Shown here in pieces: positions 1 to 6,646 of a stretch of 13,292 bases of DNA. The DNA comes from Solirubrobacteraceae bacterium. GTDB taxonomy: Bacteria; Actinomycetota; Thermoleophilia; Solirubrobacterales; Solirubrobacteraceae. The stretch covers positions 1 to 13,292 of the forward strand of contig JASHQV010000269.1 of NCBI GenBank assembly GCA_030038955.1, given 5' to 3'. Under the pieces are notes generated by a model. It was given only the letters and a program-made list of their open reading frames with translations. It did no database searches and was not told the DNA's origin. A program made the translations under genes and the position numbers. Within the stretch, counting starts at the first letter, position 1. Each line of letters starts with the position of its first letter.

Positions 1-608
1 ATCCTGACCGCTTCGACCGAGAGTTCAAGCGTCATGCTGGGCGAGCCAAGGTGCTCAGGCAGCGCGGCCACCTCCGGCAGGTGCGGGAGGTGGATCCATC
101 CGGCGCGAGCGGCCGAGCCGCTCTGCGCGAGATCGTGGAGCGTGCTGAACAGCAGGTGGTTGCATACGAACGTCCCCGGGGTGTCGGAAACGTCGGCCGG
201 GATCCCGCGCTCGCGCAGGCGAGAGACGATCGCGCGGACGGGGAGGGTCGTGAAGTAGGCGGCAGGCGCGCCATCCACCACCGGCGTGCCGGTGCGGACC
301 GCGCCGTCGTTGTCGGACAGGCGATAACGGGCTGAGTCCTCGTAGTTGATCGCCAGTCGTTCGACCGTGATGAGCGCGCGGCCGCCGTACTCGCCGAGCA
401 TCACGATCAGGTCGGGATCCTCGCGAGCCACCGCGTGGCGGACGGTGTCCACGGATTGACCGAAGGAGTTGGGGACCTTCAGTCCGAGGACTCGAGCACG
501 GTCGATGACGCTGCCATCGAGCGCCTCGGCGACCGCTTCGGCCGGATTGACGGGCGACGCGCCGAACGGACCGAAGCCGGTGACGAGCACGGTATACCTG
601 CGGCTCAT
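1..608 (-). CDS. pcp: Pyroglutamyl peptidase I (pyrrolidone-carboxylate peptidase, C15), 3' end outside window
   Basis: Cytoplasmic cysteine peptidase that removes N-terminal pyroglutamate (5-oxoproline) from peptides. The frame opens with MSRRYTVLVTGFGPFG, the family's N-terminal strand and glycine loop, followed by NPAE. All three catalytic residues of the family are recognisable: Glu at about 83 in ITVERLAIN, Cys149 in GTFVCNHLLF, and His173 in GWIHLPHLPE. There is no signal peptide. The ATG at 608-606 overlaps the aldolase stop (607-605) by four bases (ATGA), so translation is probably coupled. The frame stays open to base 1 after about 202 codons. Family members are about 200-220 residues, so only the last few codons are missing. 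It is the last visible gene of the leftward operon, and further genes may follow outside the window. The family call is firm. Its role here is inferred: it could release 5-oxoproline from imported peptides or act on a related lactam. Confidence 0.93.
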   Translation of the reverse strand, partial: MSRRYTVLVTGFGPFGASPVNPAEAVAEALDGSVIDRARVLGLKVPNSFGQSVDTVRHAVAREDPDLIVMLGEYGGRALITVERLAINYEDSARYRLSDNDGAVRTGTPVVDGAPAAYFTTLPVRAIVSRLRERGIPADVSDTPGTFVCNHLLFSTLHDLAQSGSAARAGWIHLPHLPEVAALPEHLGSPSMTLELSVEAVR

Positions 609-1759
609 CGCGCGGCTCCAGCCGCGGAACGGCATGGCTCCCCAGCGCCAGCGAGGACATCGACGAAGCGCTCGATCTGATCGCGTGTCGTCGTCCAGTT
701 CGTCACCAGCCGGAACGCACCCTCGCCGAACCGCGGCCACTCGTAGAGGCGGTATCCAGCCGCGCCGAGGGCGGCCTCGGCCACGGGCGCAAGGCGCACG
801 AACACATGGTTGGCGTCCACCGGACGCAGGATGTCCGTCTCCGGCGAGCGCTCGTTGATGCGCGTCGCCAGCAGTCCGGCCAGTTGGTTCGCATGAGCCG
901 CCCGGCCCACCCAATCCGGGTGCTCGGCCACCGCGACGATCTGAGCGGACAGGAACCGCAGCTTGGAGGGGCGCTGGGCCACTCGATCGCGCACGTCGAT
1001 GGCGCGGGCTGCCGCCGTCTGCTCGAACAGGACCACGGCGTCCGCGTTCATCCCACCGTTCTTGGTGATGCCGAGCGAGACGGCATCCACGCCGGAACGC
1101 CAGGTCAGCTCGCCGAGGACGCGACACGCCAGATCGGGATCGGGACCCGCACGGGCAACGGCCGCCTGCATCAGCCGGGCACCATCGAGGTGGACCCGAA
1201 GACCGTGCCGGCGAGCAACCGCGGTGAGCTCCGCTGTCTGCTCCGGGGTCAGCACGGTTCCCGCCTCGGTGAGGTTGGTCAGCGACAGGACGGCAGGGCC
1301 GGTGACGGGATCGCGTGCCAGAGCCTCGGCGAGGCCCGCCGCGGAAATCCGCCCGGATCCGTCGTCGGGGAGAGCCACCAGCTCACAGCCGGCCAGCCGC
1401 TGGGGGGCATCGTGCTCGGCGACGCGCAGGTGAGCGTGCTCATGGCAGTACACGCGCGGCGCTCCAGGCTGCCCGCGGGGCACGTTCCGTCGAGGTGGAG
1501 CGCTCGCCAGCAGGGCGCCGAGTGCGATCACATTGGCGGCGACGCCGCTGCCTACGGCCAGGGCGGTGGTCGGTCCCTGCCGCTCGGAGCAGCAGAACAT
1601 CGCCGCCACGGCTTGGCTCAGGTGCAGCGACCACTCGTCCTCTCCGTACGGTGCGGCCAGATCCCGGTTGGCGGACAGCACCGCCTGCATCACCTCGGCG
1701 GCCACCGGCGCGACGTTGTCGGCGGCGAGATCGAGACGAAGCTCTGAGCCGCCGGCCAT
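605..1759 (-). CDS. Low-specificity threonine aldolase family protein (PLP, fold type I)
   Basis: PLP-dependent enzyme that splits beta-hydroxy-alpha-amino acids (threonine, allo-threonine, phenylserine-type) into glycine and an aldehyde. The 384-residue protein is slightly longer than the usual 340-360. Visible motifs in order are PYGED near residue 38, SGVAAN at 71-76 for phosphate binding, TNLTEAGTV at 161-169, HLDGARL at 190-196 with the PLP-ring Asp192, and SLGITKNG with the Schiff-base Lys233. An insertion rich in Pro, Arg and Gly lies at about 88-101, and the C-terminal tail is Ala/Gly-rich. The ATG at 1759-1757 is preferred because it shares one base with the carbamoylase stop (TGATG). 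A TTG directly upstream at 1762 is possible but less likely. It sits between the carbamoylase and pyroglutamyl peptidase genes. Family members of this fold act on L-configured substrates. Related beta-eliminating lyases share the fold, so the exact substrate is open. Confidence 0.9.
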   Translation of the reverse strand: MAGGSELRLDLAADNVAPVAAEVMQAVLSANRDLAAPYGEDEWSLHLSQAVAAMFCCSERQGPTTALAVGSGVAANVIALGALLASAPPRRNVPRGQPGAPRVYCHEHAHLRVAEHDAPQRLAGCELVALPDDGSGRISAAGLAEALARDPVTGPAVLSLTNLTEAGTVLTPEQTAELTAVARRHGLRVHLDGARLMQAAVARAGPDPDLACRVLGELTWRSGVDAVSLGITKNGGMNADAVVLFEQTAAARAIDVRDRVAQRPSKLRFLSAQIVAVAEHPDWVGRAAHANQLAGLLATRINERSPETDILRPVDANHVFVRLAPVAEAALGAAGYRLYEWPRFGEGAFRLVTNWTTTRDQIERFVDVLAGAGEPCRSAAGAAR

Positions 1760-2706
1760 CAACGGTCCGGGGGCTCGGGCGCCACAACCCCCAGCTGGGA
1801 GGTGATCAGCCCGTAGTGCTCGATCCGGCGGTGGGCCTCGAAGTTGAAGCGGTTCTGCTTGATCTCGATGCCCAGATCAAGATCGCAGGCGTAGGTGATC
1901 ACGTGGTCCCCGTCGCTGACCGTCTGGGCCACGATCTCACCTGTCGGCGCGATGATGCACGAGCCGCCGATCAACTCGTGCCCGTCCTCGTCGCCCGTCT
2001 TGCCGGCTGCCGCGATCCAGGTGCCGTTCTGGTAGGCACCGGCCTGCATCACCACGAAGTGGTGGAGCATCTTCAGGTGCTTGGACTCCCGGTGGTACTG
2101 GTTTACGTCGTGGGTGTTGTAGCCAAGCGCCACCAGCTCGACGCCCTGCAGCCCGAGAACCCGGTAGGTCTCCGGCCAGCGGCGGTCATTGCAGATCGCC
2201 ATGCCGATCAGCGCGTCATCGAGCCAGCTGACGCCGAACCCCAGGTCACCCACCTCGAAGTAGCGCTTCTCCAGCTGCTGGAAGGGATAGCCCTCGCGGC
2301 GGTCGGTGTGCCCAGGCAGATGAATCTTCCGGTAACGGGCGATGACCCTGCCAGAGCGGTCAACCAGGATCGATGTGTTGAAGCGCCGGACGCCGCCCTT
2401 GGTCTCGACTCGCTCGGCGTAGCCGAGGTAGAAGCCGATCCCGCGCCGCTGGGCCTCGTCGAACAGGGGTGCGGTCTCGGCGCTCGGCATCTCGCGCTCG
2501 AAGAAGGCGTCCAGCTCGGCCTCCTCATCGAACCAGTAGCGCGGGAAGAAGGTCGTGAGAGCCAACTCGGGAAACACCACGAACGTGGCAGCGGTCGCGT
2601 CCGCCTCACGTAGGAGCTCAAGCAGGCGAGCGACGACCTGCGTACGGGTCTCGGCCAACTGCACGCCCCCCATCTGGGCGACGGCGACGCGCAGTATCCG
2701 GCTCAC
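1759..2706 (-). CDS. N-carbamoyl-D-amino-acid amidohydrolase (nitrilase superfamily)
   Basis: Cytoplasmic amidohydrolase that turns N-carbamoyl amino acids into the amino acid, CO2 and ammonia, as in hydantoin utilisation. The protein has 315 residues; the family is about 304. The Glu-Lys-Cys triad is present at the numbering I recall for the Agrobacterium D-carbamoylase: Glu47 in FPELALTTFFPR, Lys127 in YRKIHLPGH and Cys172 in ICNDRRWPET. Arg175 and Arg176, which hold the substrate carboxylate, are also kept, as are FNTSILVD and the C-terminal HRRIEHYGLI. Two departures are visible: position 144 is Gln (FQQLEKRYFE) where the Agrobacterium enzyme has His, and the loop at about 198-213 is quite different. 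The start is GTG at 2706-2704, overlapping the Mo-subunit stop by four bases (GTGA). No hydantoinase or racemase gene is in the window. The family call is strong, but the natural substrate is uncertain. Confidence 0.92.
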   Translation of the reverse strand: MSRILRVAVAQMGGVQLAETRTQVVARLLELLREADATAATFVVFPELALTTFFPRYWFDEEAELDAFFEREMPSAETAPLFDEAQRRGIGFYLGYAERVETKGGVRRFNTSILVDRSGRVIARYRKIHLPGHTDRREGYPFQQLEKRYFEVGDLGFGVSWLDDALIGMAICNDRRWPETYRVLGLQGVELVALGYNTHDVNQYHRESKHLKMLHHFVVMQAGAYQNGTWIAAAGKTGDEDGHELIGGSCIIAPTGEIVAQTVSDGDHVITYACDLDLGIEIKQNRFNFEAHRRIEHYGLITSQLGVVAPEPPDR

Positions 2707-5000
2707 GCCGCCACCGGCTGTCCATGCATAGCGGCCAGCACCCGCTCGCCCGTGAGTGGGAGCTCCGTGCAGTCGGCACCCACCGCGTCGCGCACGGCGT
2801 TGGCGATGGCCGCGGCACCCGGAACGATCGGCAACTCCGCCAGTCCGCGCGCCCCGTACGGGCCGTACTTGTCGACGCTGTCCAGGAACCTCACCTCGGT
2901 GGTCGGCACGTCCCGGGAGGTGGGGATCAGGTAGGACTCGAGTGAGAGGTTCCGCGTGCGGCCCTCCTCGATGACGAGCTCCTCCATGGTCGCGTACCCA
3001 AGCGCCTGGGAAAGCCCGCCCTCAGCCTGACCGAGGGCCGCGACCGGATTCAGAACGCGGCCGGCGTCCAGGGCCAAGCAGATCCGCTCGACCTGCACCT
3101 CGCCGGTCTCGACGTCGACCAGAACCTCCACGGTCTGCGCACCGAAGGTGTAGTAGCCACACGGGTTCGCCAACACGTTCTCGTCGAAGATCCCCTCCGG
3201 ATACTCGCCGGTGGCCGCGTAGTAGCCAGTGGCGGAGAGCTGATGGCCGCTGCGTCGTGCGAGGTTGGCCAGCTCCGCGATCGATGGCGGGAGGGAGCCG
3301 TCTGGGCCGTGCAGGTGGCCGTCCCTCAGGTTGAGTGTCCCAGCGGGGTGGCCGGTGAGCTCCGCTCCCGCGTCCAGGAGGCCGCGGCGGATGACCTCGG
3401 CGGCGCGCAGGACGGCATGGCCACAGATGAAGGTGACGCGGCTGGAGCAGGCCGAGCCAGCCTCGAGCGTCTTGTCGGTATCGGGGGTGATGACCCGGGT
3501 ATCGCGGACGGTGACACCGAGCGCCTCGGCGGCGATCTGTGCAAGCACCGTGTGTGACCCCTGTCCGTAATCGACGACCCCCAGGCGGACGGTGAGCGAG
3601 CCATCCACGCCGAGCTCGAGTGTGACCGTTGCCGCATCGTCGCGCACCTTCGGCCCGAGCAGGTATCCCTGCATCACCGAGGCTATCCCGAAGCCGCGTC
3701 GCAGATGCGGGGCAGGCTGGCGCTCGCGACGGTAGCGCTCGTTCCAGCCGATCATCTGGGCCGCCTCCTCGAGGCTGTCGCGCATCCCCGCCGCCTCCAG
3801 GCTGGTCACCCCGGTAGCGAGCTTGCTGCCCGTCTCGATCGCGTTGATGCGGCGGATCTCCAGAGGATCGAGATCGAGCGCGCGGGCCAGACGGTCCATC
3901 TGTTGCTCGCAGGCGAAGTGGGCCTGGGGCATGCCGAAGCCGCGCATGGCACCGGCGATCGGATTGTTGGTCAGAACGGAGTAGGCGTCGATTCGACCGC
4001 AGGGCACGTAGTACGGGCCGCTGGCATGGATGGCGAACACCTCCATGACCTGGCGGGTCATGTTGGCGTAAGGGCCTCCGTCGCCGTAGCCGCGTACCTC
4101 GACCGCCATGAGCTTTCCGTCGCCGCGCGCCGCGGTGCGGTACTGCACGCGGATCGGGTGGCGCTTGACGTGAGTCAGCAGCGATTCCTCGCGGGTTCTG
4201 ATCAGGCGCACGGGCCGGCCGGTCTTGAGCGCGGCCAGCGCGGCGTGGATCTGCACGTGCGTCTCATCCTTGCCACCGAAGGCGCCGCCGACGTAGGGCA
4301 CGACAACCCGAACTCGCGTTTCCGGTAGCGCCAGCGACCGGGCGATCTGGCGGCGATCGCGGTGAGGCGCCTGGCAGCCCGCATACACGGTGATCTCGCC
4401 GTCGCGTCCGGGCACTGCCACCGCACCCTCGGGCTCGAGGAAGGCCTGCTCCATGCACTGGGTCTGGTACTCGGCCTCGATCACGATGTCCGCCTCCGCG
4501 AAGGCACGGTCGACCTCGCCCTGCTCGAAGTGCAAGTGGTCGTAGATGTTCGGCCGGTCCGCCCACACCTGCGGCGCGCCGGGCTGGCATGCGGCGACCG
4601 GATCGAACAGGCCCTCGAGCGGCTCGTAACGGACCACGATCGCCTCCAGCGCGGCCACAGCCGCCTCCTCGGTTTCCGCCACCACGATGGCCACCGCGTC
4701 GCCCTGATACCGGGCGCATTCGCCCACCTCGATCAGCAGGGGCTGGTCTGTGTCGTAGAGGTCGTAGCTGTTCGGCCCAGGAAAGTCCTCCGCCGTAAGC
4801 ACCGTGACGACCCCGCGCAGGGTCAGTGCCCTTGCGGCGTCGATCTCGAGGAGCCGAGCGTGGGGGTAGGTGGTGTGCAGAAGCTTGGCGACCAGCGTCC
4901 CGGGCGGGTACAGGTCGGTGGTGTACCGCGCGCGTCCGGTGATGACAGCGGTCGCGCCCACGGCCGGGGTCGACCGCTCGATGACGGCAAACTCGCTCAT
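2703..5000 (-). CDS. Xanthine dehydrogenase-family molybdopterin-binding (large) subunit
   Basis: Catalytic subunit of a molybdenum hydroxylase, carrying the molybdopterin-cytosine-dinucleotide site that hydroxylates N-heterocycles or oxidises aldehydes. The protein has 765 residues, a usual length. An alpha/beta hammerhead domain covers about 15-130, with the Mo-binding domains after it. Family motifs are MEQAFLEPEG (183-192), GGAFGGKDE (238-246), AMRGFGMPQ (351-359), DYGQGSHTVLAQIAAEALG (477-495), GSACSSRVTF (515-524) and GARGLAELP (716-724). Glu722 lies where the family's catalytic base is found. The ATG at 5000-4998 is chosen because it overlaps the 2Fe-2S stop (ATGA), has an AAGGA ribosome site five bases upstream (5010-5006), and begins at the homologous MSEFAVIERSTPAVG. 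The open frame continues upstream to 5132, but only through sequence that codes the 2Fe-2S protein in another frame. The substrate (purine, other N-heterocycle or aldehyde) cannot be told from sequence alone. Confidence 0.94.
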   Translation of the reverse strand: MSEFAVIERSTPAVGATAVITGRARYTTDLYPPGTLVAKLLHTTYPHARLLEIDAARALTLRGVVTVLTAEDFPGPNSYDLYDTDQPLLIEVGECARYQGDAVAIVVAETEEAAVAALEAIVVRYEPLEGLFDPVAACQPGAPQVWADRPNIYDHLHFEQGEVDRAFAEADIVIEAEYQTQCMEQAFLEPEGAVAVPGRDGEITVYAGCQAPHRDRRQIARSLALPETRVRVVVPYVGGAFGGKDETHVQIHAALAALKTGRPVRLIRTREESLLTHVKRHPIRVQYRTAARGDGKLMAVEVRGYGDGGPYANMTRQVMEVFAIHASGPYYVPCGRIDAYSVLTNNPIAGAMRGFGMPQAHFACEQQMDRLARALDLDPLEIRRINAIETGSKLATGVTSLEAAGMRDSLEEAAQMIGWNERYRRERQPAPHLRRGFGIASVMQGYLLGPKVRDDAATVTLELGVDGSLTVRLGVVDYGQGSHTVLAQIAAEALGVTVRDTRVITPDTDKTLEAGSACSSRVTFICGHAVLRAAEVIRRGLLDAGAELTGHPAGTLNLRDGHLHGPDGSLPPSIAELANLARRSGHQLSATGYYAATGEYPEGIFDENVLANPCGYYTFGAQTVEVLVDVETGEVQVERICLALDAGRVLNPVAALGQAEGGLSQALGYATMEELVIEEGRTRNLSLESYLIPTSRDVPTTEVRFLDSVDKYGPYGARGLAELPIVPGAAAIANAVRDAVGADCTELPLTGERVLAAMHGQPVAA

Positions 5001-5692
5001 CCTCGTCCTTCGCAGGCGACGGGCGGGGACGCGGAATCGATGGTTGGAGCGGCCGGTCCGTGGTCGCTGCTCAACCGACTGGCGGCAGCCATCGTTGCCT
5101 CGATGATCGGGCGGTAGTTCGTGCAGCGGCACAGGTTTCCCTCTACCGCCTCCCGCACCTCTGCCTCAGTCGGGTCAGGGTTCGCCGCGAGGAGCGCGAA
5201 GCAGGACATCACCATCCCCGGCGTGCAGTACCCGCACTGGAATGACCAGCGCCGGCAGAACTCCTCCTGCAGGGGATGCAGACGCTCGCCGTCAGCCAGC
5301 CCCTCCAGCGTGGTGATCTCGGCGCCGTCAGCCTCTGCGGCCAAGACGAGGCACGAGTTGACCGGCCTCCCGTTCATGATTACGACGCAGCTCCCGCAGT
5401 CGCCCTGCCCGCAGCCCTCCTTGGCTGCGGTAAGACTGGCGTGCTCACGCAGAGCCGTCAGCAGGGTGGTCCCGGGGGTGACTGCGAGGCTCCGCTGCTC
5501 ACCGTTGATCCGCGGGCGGATCGTCAGCTGGTCGCCGTTGACCTGCGGTGGGACAGCCGGTCGCTCGCCCGCGTTCGGCTGGTCAGCCGCAGTTTGAGGA
5601 TCCCTGGAGGCAGGGGACGCCACGGCAGACTCAGCACGCCTGCCCGAGGATCTGTCGACAGTCGACTGCACCCGCTGGAGGATAATCTGCAT
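4997..5692 (-). CDS. Xanthine dehydrogenase-family 2Fe-2S iron-sulfur (small) subunit
   Basis: Electron-transfer subunit of the molybdenum hydroxylase, passing electrons from the Mo centre through two [2Fe-2S] clusters. Both clusters have the exact family spacing. The plant-type ferredoxin site is Cys94-X4-Cys99-X2-Cys102-X11-Cys114. The helical-domain site is Cys153-X2-Cys156-X31-Cys188-X-Cys190 (CGYCTPG, GNLCRCTNYRPI). Family homology begins only near residue 55. The first 50-odd residues of the longest frame (ATG at 5692) are low-complexity, with no ribosome site. They also overlap a good minus-strand promoter (5708/5679) and an operator pair (5654-5666). A GTG at 5623 (residue 24) may therefore be the true start, giving about 208 residues; family members are usually 150-170. 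The stop overlaps the large-subunit ATG (ATGA). No FAD subunit gene is in the window, so the electron acceptor is unknown. The gene call is certain, but the start is not. Confidence 0.92.
   Translation of the reverse strand: MQIILQRVQSTVDRSSGRRAESAVASPASRDPQTAADQPNAGERPAVPPQVNGDQLTIRPRINGEQRSLAVTPGTTLLTALREHASLTAAKEGCGQGDCGSCVVIMNGRPVNSCLVLAAEADGAEITTLEGLADGERLHPLQEEFCRRWSFQCGYCTPGMVMSCFALLAANPDPTEAEVREAVEGNLCRCTNYRPIIEATMAAASRLSSDHGPAAPTIDSASPPVACEGRG
5654..5666. promoter_or_regulatory. Candidate GntR operator pair, left copy
   Basis: The sequence is GTCGACAGTCGAC: two GTCGAC palindromes one base apart, embedded in overlapping 10-base palindromes (5652-5661 and 5659-5668). GTCGAC fits the FadR-type GntR consensus yGTM-KACy. 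It lies at about +6 to +18 relative to the predicted leftward transcription start, a position suited to repression. The match to the consensus is seen in the sequence. Binding by the adjacent GntR protein is inferred. Confidence 0.6.
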
Positions 5693-5708
5693 CGCTGCGG
5701 CGCGTCAA
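5679..5708 (-). promoter_or_regulatory. Candidate sigma-70-type promoter for the Mo-hydroxylase operon
   Basis: On the minus strand, TTGACG (5708-5703, five of six matches to TTGACA) is followed after 18 bases by TATCCT (5684-5679, four of six matches to TATAAT). The predicted transcription start is near 5672, just before the left operator pair. If correct, the ATG at 5692 is not in the mRNA and the 2Fe-2S gene must start further in. Confidence 0.4.
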
Positions 5709-5833
5709 GAAGCGCCGCATGGGGGAGGCGCAAGTCCGGATAGGCTCAACCTCGCAGGGGCCTGGATCACGTCGGGCACCGCCGGTCGGACACGAGCCCA
5801 ACCGACCCGTAACCATCCGGCTCGTCAGGTCTC

Positions 5834-5839
5834 TTGACA
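5834..5839 (+). promoter_or_regulatory. Possible -35 box for the gntR-transporter operon
   Basis: A perfect TTGACA lies on the plus strand, 107 bases before the gntR GTG. No good -10 hexamer follows at 16-19 bases, so this is only a partial promoter call. The right operator pair begins 27 bases downstream, where the -10 or +1 would be expected. Confidence 0.3.
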
Positions 5840-5866
5840 CGCCGGATACGATACCGTCCGTTTAGC

Positions 5867-5879
5867 GTCGACTGTCGAC
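5867..5879. promoter_or_regulatory. Candidate GntR operator pair, right copy
   Basis: The sequence is GTCGACTGTCGAC, the exact 13-base reverse complement of the element at 5654-5666. Its start is 213 bases from the start of the left copy. It lies 27 bases after a TTGACA box (5834-5839) and about 60 bases before the gntR GTG. This suits autoregulation of the rightward operon. Confidence 0.6.
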
Positions 5880-5940
5880 CGTCTGCGGTGGTCGTTCGAC
5901 TGAGGACAGCAAGCTGCTCGTTTCCCATCTCATCAGCCCC

Positions 5941-6630
5941 GTGGCTCGGTCCACGCTGTCTGAGGGGGTTCGCGCCCGTCTCAGCGCGGCGATCCTAAGT
6001 CGTGAGCTCGCCCCGGGGACTCGCCTGGTCGAGGCGCACCTGGCCCGCGAGCTGGGCGTCAGCCGCGCTCCGGTGCACGAGGCTCTCCAGCGACTGCACC
6101 AAACCGGATTGGTCGTCCTCAAGGGGCGCGGCTACCACGTTCCCGTGTTCGCGGCCAAGGATCTGCGCGAGCTGGCACAGCTTCGGGTGGCGCTCGAGCG
6201 GCTGGCCATCCGCCTGACGGCCGAGACCGATCCGGCAGCCGTGGTCGTCCTGAGCGAAATCGTCGCCAAGATGCGCGAGCTGGAATCGGGACGGATTCCC
6301 GATCCGGAGCTGCTGTCGGAACTGGACACGGCGTTCCACCGACGTCTGTGCGAGCTGTCGGGAAACGTACGCCTCCTTCGCGCCTGGGACGAGATGGCGA
6401 CCCAGATCAAGCTCGCGATCGTCACCACGAACCTCTCCTTCGTGAAGCAAGACGGCTTCGCTGACGATCACGAACGGCTCGCCAACCTGATCTGCGATCG
6501 AGACGTGGCCAACTGCGAGGCAGCCATCGAGGAGCACATTCTCTTTGGCTTGCGCCATTACGAGGATTTCGAGAGCGATCGTCAGGTCAGCCAGAACGGC
6601 ACAGACACAGCAGGCGCTGAAATTCACTAG
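5941..6630 (+). CDS. GntR family transcriptional regulator, FCD (FadR) subfamily
   Basis: Ligand-responsive DNA-binding regulator of 229 residues. The N-terminal winged helix-turn-helix (about 5-67) carries the typical LAPGTRLVEAHLARELGVSR and APVHEALQRL, ending in the wing GRGYHVPVF. The all-helical FCD ligand domain spans about 72-205. It has the family's metal or acid-binding residues: Asp129 and His133 in LDTAFHRRL with SGN after it, His177 in DDHERL, and His199 in EEHI. FCD regulators commonly sense carboxylic acids. The GTG at 5941 is the start used because no in-frame ATG, GTG or TTG precedes it within at least 60 bases and the homologous N-terminus begins there. No clear ribosome site is seen. 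It is divergent from the Mo-hydroxylase operon and only 16 bases upstream of the binding-protein gene, so it is probably co-transcribed with the importer. It probably acts on the GTCGAC pairs and probably represses both arms. Confidence 0.93.
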   Translation: MARSTLSEGVRARLSAAILSRELAPGTRLVEAHLARELGVSRAPVHEALQRLHQTGLVVLKGRGYHVPVFAAKDLRELAQLRVALERLAIRLTAETDPAAVVVLSEIVAKMRELESGRIPDPELLSELDTAFHRRLCELSGNVRLLRAWDEMATQIKLAIVTTNLSFVKQDGFADDHERLANLICDRDVANCEAAIEEHILFGLRHYEDFESDRQVSQNGTDTAGAEIH

Positions 6631-6634
6631 ACAC

Positions 6635-6646
6635 GAGAGGGCGGAG
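6635..6646 (+). promoter_or_regulatory. Ribosome-binding site that fixes the binding-protein start
   Basis: The run AGAGGGCGGAG directly precedes the ATG at 6647. AGAGG (6635-6639) has seven-base spacing. This favours 6647 over the longer upstream frame, which would overlap gntR by 86 bases. Confidence 0.7.

Larger units (their letters stand above)
5624..5940. promoter_or_regulatory. Divergent control region between the Mo-hydroxylase operon and the gntR-transporter operon
   Basis: No convincing gene lies here beyond the doubtful N-terminal extension of the 2Fe-2S frame. It holds two GTCGAC-pair elements (5654-5666 and 5867-5879), a minus-strand promoter candidate, and a plus-strand TTGACA (5834-5839). 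Each half of the region places a -35-like box 27-36 bases upstream of one operator pair. This mirror arrangement fits one regulator controlling two back-to-back promoters. Confidence 0.7.

Noticed and set aside
55..660. Minus-strand 201-codon frame overlapping the left edge
   Set aside because: It is Arg/Pro-rich and motif-free. The correct frame in the same stretch encodes pyroglutamyl peptidase with all catalytic residues.
806..1747. Long plus-strand open frame opposite the threonine aldolase gene
   Set aside because: It is antisense to a clearly recognised gene, with no family motif. Long opposite-strand frames are expected in GC-rich DNA.
1315..2613. 432-codon plus-strand open frame across the aldolase and carbamoylase genes
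   Set aside because: It mirrors the minus-strand codon pattern of two recognised enzymes, crosses their junction, and has no recognisable domain.
5001..5132. 44-codon N-terminal extension of the Mo large subunit
   Set aside because: It overlaps the conserved second cluster region of the 2Fe-2S gene in another frame. The ATG at 5000 has a ribosome site and the usual four-base overlap.
6545..6646. 34-codon N-terminal extension of the binding protein
   Set aside because: It would overlap gntR by 86 bases and bury the Tat/lipobox signal. The ATG at 6647 has a good ribosome site.
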